Positions 57,402 to 64,000 of a stretch of DNA of 64,000 nt are shown one piece after another (position 1 is the first letter of the stretch; the number at the start of each line of letters is the position of its first letter). The DNA comes from Plazaster borealis. Lineage: Eukaryota > Echinodermata > Asteroidea > Forcipulatida > Labidiasteridae. The notes beneath the pieces are model-generated. The model had not been told where the DNA came from and did no database searches. It saw only the letters and a list, made by a program, of their open reading frames with translations. Position numbers and translations under genes: made by a program. The stretch spans positions 107,111-171,110 of the forward strand of contig JAJGQC010000603.1 in NCBI GenBank assembly GCA_021014325.1, in the 5' to 3' direction.

Positions 57402-57524
57402 CAAGTGCGGTTTTGACAGTTGGTGCCTTTATAATAACGATGGCACATACAGATGTACTGGCCTACACTGTTGACACACGTTGTCCGCTCAAACACGGAT
57501 CACTTGTACATTCATTAAAGAGAT
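57402..57524 (-). CDS. EGF/CUB membrane protein, EGF exon with frame damage
   Basis: 123 nt, acceptor AATTTCAG, donor ACTTG|GTAAGT. NECTSDPCLSGQ in one frame is followed by CVNSVGQYICMC and KGTNCQ in another. The break is near 57470-57478. A second small shift near the donor would be needed to restore phase. Confidence 0.65.
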
Positions 57525-57689
57525 CTGAAATTTAAATGGAGTTAATAGAATCAATACATGAAGTGTTTCAGATTAAAATTTGGTAAAATCCTTTCAAATT
57601 ATGGTATTCTGTGTAAAACACCCGTAAGATTATCGTGAAACAACCGCGGTCGCCATTAAAGTGTACATTGCACGTTAAAATACGTACAA

Positions 57690-58540
57690 TACATTGTACA
57701 TAAACACCTGCAATCGGATGTCCCTCTTTTGTTTGTACTCAAACTTTCTAGCAACAGCTCCCATTGGTTTTGTACACATTTTCCAACTGGGGACCTTTAC
57801 CCAACCGAGGACCCCATTGTCCTCTTTTAGGTCCCCGGTTTGAATGTGGATACCTACCTACTCACACACACACACACACGTGTAAACACCGGCAATCGTG
57901 GACCCTCCTTTGTTCAACTCTTTGTGTTAGCAACCGTGGACCACAATGATTTCCTTTGTGATAGCAACCGTGGACCTATTATCCCTTTTGTTATAGGTCC
58001 ATGGTTTGAATGTGGATACCTACCCACACCCCCCACCGTTGTAAAACCCGTAAATCAAGGATTTCTTTGTTCTCCCATTGTTTGACTTTATTTTTTAGCG
58101 ACGTCCCCATTGGTTTTGTACATGAAAGCGAAGCGAGGACGCCCCGCCTGTCAAACACCTAGATCCCTTTTGTTAAAGTCCTCGGTTTCAACGGGAAACG
58201 CTCACACACGTGTGTAAACACCGCAATAGTGGACCCTCCTTTGTTTAACTCTTTGTGATAGCAATCGGGACCACAATGATTTCCTTTGTGATAGCAACTG
58301 TGGACCTATTATCCCTTTTGTTATAGGTCCACGGTTTGAATGTGGATACCTAACCACACACACACACGCTTGTAAATCCCGCTTAATGAGGACTTATCTT
58401 TGTTCACCCATTGTTTGACATTGTTTTTTTAGAGACGCCCCCATTGGGTTTGTTCACGAAAACGGCGAGGACGCCTCGCTCTGTCAAACACCCGATCCCT
58501 TTGTTAAAGTCCTCGGTTTGAATGGATAGACACGCTCACA
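57690..58540. repeat. Repeat G, two tandem copies, reverse orientation
   Basis: CGTGGACCCTCCTTTGTTCA, then CACAATGATTTCCTTTGTGA, GGACCTATTATCCCTTTTG and CACACACA occur at ~57895-58030 and again at ~58230-58370, spaced ~330 bp. The inverse is at 16015. Confidence 0.75.
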
Positions 58541-58941
58541 CACACAGAAAAACCACCTACTCAATGTGTCGCAATAGGGGTTGGTGATAGGACTTCTGAC
58601 CTTTGAACTTTACAGGTGGACAAGTCATTTTTTTCTAATAGGGACAATGTGCTATGTTTAGACTATATCGTCACCTTGAGAGTGCGCTCTTGCCATGGTT
58701 GTTTGCTGCCTTTAATCGCATTTATCAAACTTCGAGGGCAGTTGCGGGCAATTTAAGGAGTACCAGACAAGCAGTTGTGGGCGGTTTGCATGCAAAATGG
58801 TTCAAAAAAGTTCAACACTGCATTACACCAGGCTTTTTTCCACTGACAGCACAGCTATATTTCCAGGGTGCTGCCACAATTAAGTTTCCTAGATTGGAGT
58901 ACAGTCACCTCTTGATACAACCCAAACTTTCTCAAGCCTAC

Positions 58942-59306
58942 CTGCATTGTCCTCCCTCTGACAGCCTAATGGTGAACCCCTGTCTGGCCTTAGTGGCATC
59001 CGAGCTGAACTTGGCCCACACCACGTTGTTCGTGGTCAAGAAAGCCGCGGAGGGTCCTCCCCGCATAATGAACGCACCCTTGACCCAAGATCCGCGGGTC
59101 TTCACCGCTACCGATGCTGACATAGTCGTACTGCATTTCTGTCTGGAAGCTGTTGAACTGAACGAGGATATGTTTGCCGGGACGGGCGAAGATGAACCAC
59201 AGACACTCCTCGTTACTCAGGTAGTTGTCTGTAGTTTGGGGATGCTTATATCAATGTAGCCACTGTCTGGTAAAGTGGGTGTGGTAGTTTGCAATACACT
59301 GGCCAC
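58942..59306 (-). CDS. EGF/CUB membrane protein, CUB-domain exon
   Basis: 365 nt, acceptor TATGTTTTCAAG, donor ATGCAG|GTAGGC. CUB order is visible across frames: PDSGYIDISIPKL, NYLSNEECLWFIFA, VQFNSFQTE, YDYVSIGSGED, then FIMRGGPSAAFLTT and WAKFSSDATKARQGFTIRLS. Breaks lie near 59210-59215 and 59085-59095. A plus-strand open frame over this exon (58654-59259) is a shadow. CUB next to EGF repeats is the fibropellin-like arrangement of echinoderms, though fibropellins lack the membrane helix seen here. Confidence 0.75.
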
Positions 59307-60100
59307 CTTGAAAACATAAAATCACCAATAGTTTGATAGACTCAATAAAATATTAATAGTACACTTAACAATAAATATATTTTAAGTTATACTTTTGTAT
59401 ACTTTCTTTGTGCAAACGTGTTGATGAAATTTTCATGGGTCGGGTTGTAAGGAAAACCAGATGTGATTTTGCTTTGAAGAACCATTGACTCCTTTTGTTA
59501 GAGCAATTATCCCTGGGGTGCATTCTAGCTACTAAGCTAATGGTTCATTCATTATTTGCCTTCCACTGGAGTGGAAGCCAAATGCCAGGTTGCCAGTAAC
59601 CTGTGTACTGTACTTGTAATTTTCAGAACATTGCTTTGCAAGCTTTTGGTGCAAGGAGTCTCATAACCATCTCCAATCTCGGCAAACACTTGCACCAACA
59701 ATCTTTCTCCCACCCTCCTCCCAGGGATGCAATTTTAGTTTTATATTTACTTTAATTCCCCATCCAACACTGCTGTTCCTTTCCAAATGTTAACTCTAGT
59801 TTGATATGCTTTACATTAAGGAGTATTTTTTCTGGTTTATTTTACTTTTAGTAGTTGGTTTATGGTATAGCTTCCTTTGTTTAGGTCTACTCCAAATTGG
59901 CCCACCAATTATATATATAAATGATGTCTTCTCCTTAACAAAGCACCCAAACTGCTTGACAATGTTTATTCTTGCATTAGTGTGTGTTTTCTTTAAATGG
60001 TGTTTTTTTAGTGAAAACTAGAGAATTTAAATTGCACTCCAAAAAACACTGATGTAATATTCCTTTAAAAAAAAATTGGATTAATCGACATACGCATCAC
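59307..60100. other. Intron, no feature seen
   Basis: AT-rich. No exon or recognised repeat. Confidence 0.35.
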
Positions 60101-60211
60101 CGCAGAAATCTCTCTCCACTCCAGCCTGGTCTACACCTCGACATGTGGGTAACTATCGATTCCATCCAGACAGATGCCAACGCTTGAGACATGGGTTGAA
60201 AGTGCAGTCAT
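60101..60211 (-). CDS. EGF/CUB membrane protein, EGF exon, heavily frame-broken
   Basis: The acceptor AGAGTGTAG fixes the start. DDCTFNPCLK, then GICLDGIDSY and CRPGWSGERF lie in three successive frames within 111 nt. Cysteine spacing is EGF-like once the frames are read separately. The donor is weak (GCG|GTGATG). Confidence 0.6.
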
Positions 60212-60354
60212 CTACACTCTAGAATCAAGTACAGAATATATCCATATGTTAATTGATATACAATCATTGCAGTTCTCTCCAATCGACATTTTCTCTGCTG
60301 ACTTCTATATGAAATTCGGTCCACAATTACAAAGGCCAGCCAGTGCCATTGTGG

Positions 60355-60500
60355 CAGAGATTTGTCTTTCCGGAGATTCTGTTCCCCATACGGCAAACTT
60401 TGTAACAAATGCCTTGATAGCGCCTTTGAATCATCCTCTCCAGCCCATGTTATCTTCCCATATGGGGACAGAATCTCCAGGGGACAGATTTCCTATGACA
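60355..60500. repeat. Inverted repeat around GGAGATTCTGT
   Basis: GGAGATTCTGTTCCCCATAC on the left and its near complement CCATATGGGGACAGAATCTC on the right enclose ~55 bp, with further pairing outward. The overlapping plus-strand open frame (60174-60608) has no domain support. Confidence 0.55.
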
Positions 60501-60968
60501 CCATCACCATACAAAACAGTTCACACTGGAAAGGCCACAGTTTCCACAGTGTATCATGGTAAAAGTTGCCTCCTCTGCAAAGTACATACAGACTTCATTC
60601 TTGGGTGATCAAATATTGTCTGCTGATTACATAGCAAGTTGAGTTCACTTTGAAAAATGATATGCATTTTTTGTAAGAAGTATTTCTCCATGGCGGATAT
60701 TATGCAAACACACTTTTCTCAGCACAAAACTCAAAACTTGTAAAATCCTGCACACTGAAGGTTGATTTTGAAAAATGCCTTCCCTTCCACAGGGCAAACT
60801 CTCTGGTGGCGCTTATATTTTGGATGCCATGTCTTCTGACGCAGCCTAGGAGAGATTATGATAAAGCCATGGATACATCTATTGACCCTTGCATCTAAAA
60901 TTGCTCAGCAAAATTGCGGAAAACGAAACCCAATGTTTAAAAGAAAAGGCATCAAATTTTCTACTTAC

Positions 60969-61082
60969 TGTTCTGGCAGGATCCTGCAATGAAACTCTGA
61001 TGCATCTACACTGGTAACTGTTGTCACCACATCACAGTCCATGCGTTTGCTCTGGACATGATTACTTATACACCATCAATAT
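60969..61082 (-). CDS. EGF/CUB membrane protein, degenerate EGF-CA exon
   Basis: 114 nt between CATGGTAG and ACA|GTAAGT. DID, CISN, CPEQTHG and NSYQCRCI lie in different frames. Splice sites and phase agree with the other EGF exons. Confidence 0.45.
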
Positions 61083-61625
61083 CTACCATGGGGGATAAAT
61101 AAGAGTACCGGTTAAATCATTCAGTATTTTAGAGTAAGTTTTACTTAACATGACGCAACTTTTTCAAGAGAAAAGCTACAATTATTCATATAAAAAATCT
61201 AAGTGGCTGTGGCTCAGCCAGACCTTTTAACACTGTTTAGACATTCATATCATTTTTTGGCTAGGTTTGAGAATATCCAATAACAAAATCCATCCTCTCT
61301 ATAATTTGAGTTGTAAATTTTGATGCACTCATATCTATCCAATATTTGTGTACTGATGTACACACCCAAAACACCCTAAATTAGGACTTGATTTCACAAA
61401 GAATAAAGCTTTCATCATAAGATGAGTTATCCATATATCACATAGTGATGTTACATCAATTTTGTCGGGAAATTAAGACTAACTTAGGAATAATCGTTTA
61501 CAAGTCTTAGAGCTTTGTGGAAATCAAACGCGTTTATAAATCCCTTCTCTTACGTAAGCAAGGTGGCCCTGGAGGATTCGATATTGGGATCCATAGAGGT
61601 GAGAGTGCAGATGTCACCAACCAAC

Positions 61626-62010
61626 TTAAAGGCACTGGACACGCTTGTAATTACTCAAATATATATTAGCATAAAACTTACCTGGTAACGAAAGCAATCA
61701 AGAGCTGTTGACAGTATATGTTTCACTGTGAGAAACGACTCTCCTGAAGTACTGTGAGTTTTTGAGAAAGAGGTAATTTCTCACTAAAATATATGTCAGA
61801 TGCCTGAGAAAGACTTCAGGCCTGAAGTCTTTCCAGGATCTGAAAGCACACAACCCTGCAACTGTTTTTCTGTTTTGTCTTTCATTATTTTCTTGCAACT
61901 TCAATGACCAATTGAGCCAAAATTTTCACAGGCTGTTATTTTATGCATATGTTAGATACACCAAGTGAGAACACTGGTCTTTGACAATTTACTCAAACGT
62001 GTCCAGTGCT
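61626..62010. repeat. MITE family A with many small indels
   Basis: TTAAAGGCACTGGACACGCT to AAACGTGTCCAGTGC. Compared with other copies it shows numerous one- to three-base gains and losses. Confidence 0.7.
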
Positions 62011-62084
62011 CAACTGACTACCATTAGTCATGATATTCAACACAGGGTTACAGAGAGAGACTGGATGAAGAGACATTAAACTAC

Positions 62085-62196
62085 TATTTTCACAGCGGTC
62101 TCCAATCATTCAGATGGTACAGTGAAATTTTGTATACCCACATCTTAGAGTACAGAATACCATTTAAATACGGCCTAGCAGCACAGTCATTAATAT
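62085..62196 (-). CDS. EGF/CUB membrane protein, degenerate EGF-CA exon
   Basis: 112 nt, acceptor TTGTTTTGCAG, donor AAATA|GTAGTT. DINDCAARP is the EGF-CA start. DVGIQNFTC-like text and HLNDWRPL follow in other frames. Two expected cysteines read as tyrosine. Confidence 0.45.
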
Positions 62197-63092
62197 CTGC
62201 AAAACAAAGAAGAATACGTAGAATGGAGGCATTGAATGGTGGGGTATTTATACAAATAATGAATGTTATGCGCAAAGGTGCAAATATTTTTCATGAGTTG
62301 AAAGATGGAATTACCTAACGCAGGCTATTTTCGGAAGAACGGAACATTCAATCTTTCAATCTAATGAAAATATTTTGCAATTACGTACCAATGAAAAACA
62401 TTCATTATTTTGTTTTATATAACATCCAAGTAGATCTTTGTCATTTTGATTGCAGGATACAACTTTCAAAACAAAATAAACAAACAAAACAAAGCATAAT
62501 ATTTAATTGTGACATTAGACCCATTTCTTTGGTTCGCTTGTTTGGATTCAACAGTGACTAAGTGCTCTAATGCTATTTTGAGACATATGCTGTGATGTGG
62601 TGGTACGCACTGCAATAGAACAAATCGGATGGAACAAAAAACACCGGTGACTGGAACGAAAAATGCACGTGTGTGAACGACGAGTACGGAAGGGTACTTT
62701 TATTTGCTATCACGTGACGCGTAAATCCTTCAACAGTTTGCAGGCAGGATTTGCTAGTGTTAGGCAATAATGTATATTTGGCTTATGGTAAAAATCATAT
62801 GTGTATATCCAAAAATCTACCCAAGTGCAGGCAGATAACCTCCCGACTCCAAATTTACTCGCGGGTAGTTCTTAAGATGAACAATCCATTGTTACCCTTC
62901 ATCAACTCAAGCGTAAGGAGCCAATCAGCATTGTTTGTCACCTGCCTTCAAAGGGGTTAGTGATGGGAATTTTGATATGGAGAGACTGGGCATTGCAGCC
63001 GCTAATTCGCACACGCCCTATCTCACGGAAATCACACTTTGCACAAACATTGTAAAGGGGATGAGGAGGTCACTGGGGGAAGGTATACTCAC
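62197..63092. other. Intron; palindromic GTTGAAAGATGG repeat
   Basis: GAGTTGAAAGATGGAAT near 62295 and ATTCAATCTTTCAAT near 62347 are inverted, as at 33220-33290. No exon. Confidence 0.4.
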
Positions 63093-63205
63093 TTGTTTCA
63101 CAGGTAGCTACAGTGAATCCGACTGGCAGCTTGGTATTAACGGAAGGAGTTTACTTAGATCCTTCTCACAGGTTCCTCCATTCAAAACATAGATCGGGTG
63201 GTACA
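63093..63205 (-). CDS. Possible degenerate EGF exon
   Basis: Acceptor TCGGCAG, donor ACAA|GTGAGT. YVLNGGTCEKD matches the middle of an EGF domain and PVGFT follows in another frame, but the first cysteines are missing. Confidence 0.35.
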
Positions 63206-63656
63206 CTGCCGACACTTTGGGGGAGGGCAAGGATAGACAATATTTCAAAATGTACAGAGAATTTTAGTCTTTTTCTGAATTTTGAATGTTATTCAACCAA
63301 AAGCATTTATCTGGCCTTTAACTGGCAGACAAATTCCTCTTCGAATGTACAGAACCATTTGTTTTGATGACCCCATGACTATATGTTTCAAATTTCACCT
63401 GAAAGAGCATCAAATAAATGATTAATTTACATCAGTTTAATCGTGAGGTTGGAGATTTGTAATTTTTTGCCTTACTTTTATTTATGGCTCCTTGAAAAAT
63501 TAGAGCATCACAAACTGAATTTACCCCTGGGAGCCTGCAGGAAGTCCAGGTCAGGTTATTTGTAAACTTGCATTGCCATTGAATCATCATTAATATTACC
63601 AATCTGCAAATTGAATGACCTAAACAGAACATCAAAAGTTTTAAAGAAAAATTTAC

Positions 63657-63765
63657 TCTTGTCGAGTTTTCCAGTCCATCAGCTGGCATCTACAGAGAAT
63701 GTTGCTTGCTGGTGCCAGAAGCCTCCATTCCCAAGTACGGTGGACGCTTCGCACACTCATCACAT
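63657..63765 (-). CDS. EGF/CUB membrane protein, degenerate EGF-CA exon, most upstream seen
   Basis: Acceptor TTCAG, donor AGA|GTAAAT. DV-DECAKRPP with one base missing after the second codon, GGFWHQQATFS and CRCQLMDW follow in other frames. The gene continues beyond the window. Confidence 0.4.
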
Positions 63766-63847
63766 CTGAAGGGCGACATTGAGAAAATTGGAGTTTGACA
63801 AAAACGAGGAAATGTTCATAATGTCATTTTTTTCTTAAAGCTGTTAA

Positions 63848-64000
63848 AGGCACGCACACGCTTGGTAAATGGAGCCCATTGTTTTTTCTAAATCTATATA
63901 GTTGTAGATATATACTGTGAAACTAACCTGTGAAAATTTCATTTGCAAGGTAGTGTTTGAATCATATGTCCACGCAGAAAATAATCTGCATTGAATACAC
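63848..64000. repeat. MITE family B, cut by the window end
   Basis: TTAAAGGCACGCACACGCTT, then TATATAGTTGTAGATATATA and ACTAACCTGTGAAAATTTCA match the start of the copy at 32545. Confidence 0.65.

Noticed and set aside
58654..59259. 201-codon plus-strand open frame
   Set aside because: The minus strand carries clear CUB homology over the same bases, and this frame has no domain support.
60174..60608. 144-codon plus-strand open frame
   Set aside because: It covers a palindromic repeat and the antisense of an EGF exon; no domain seen.

Overview
The window is animal genomic DNA. It has intron-split genes with GT/AG junctions, EGF, CUB and THAP domains, Ty3/gypsy and LINE debris, tRNA-derived SINEs and many short inverted-repeat elements. 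TTAGGG motifs, a SURL/Mag-type retrotransposon and repeat families that I associate with sea stars and other echinoderms suggest an echinoderm, perhaps an asteroid. That placement is inference.

Layout. At 0.3-12.5 kb there are scattered minus-strand exons of an unidentified gene. One exon type is present four times. The gene is interrupted by a 1.1 kb GAGTC-rich foldback element and by a Ty3/gypsy element with identical 164 bp LTRs and a 5 bp target duplication. At 12.6-18.0 kb lies a P-element-like DNA transposon with matching terminal inverted repeats and a perfect 8 bp target duplication. It carries a short THAP-domain gene and sits in what looks like a CpG-rich bidirectional promoter. At 18.4-24.5 kb are a triplicated ~0.5 kb repeat, a TIR element filled with telomere-like TTAGG repeats, a LINE 3' fragment and locally duplicated segments. 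At 24.5-29.5 kb is a ~5 kb satellite of a 14 bp unit.

At 31.4-35.4 kb are three minus-strand exons of an SLC43A3-like (equilibrative nucleobase transporter) protein whose cytosolic loop contains a low-complexity repeat. At 35.5-45.5 kb I see mostly MITE-type repeats and no convincing gene. From 45.6 kb to the window end runs a minus-strand gene for a type I membrane protein: at least 15 EGF domains, one CUB domain, one transmembrane helix and a short basic tail. Its 5' end lies beyond the window. Its 3' exons are intact, while the exons above 57 kb carry frame breaks.

Many otherwise well-conserved reading frames (retroelement, THAP, SLC43A3-like, EGF exons) are broken by single-base indels, mostly apparent deletions. 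I suspect consensus errors of a long-read assembly at least as much as real decay. Exon boundaries are read by eye from splice consensus and domain phase.
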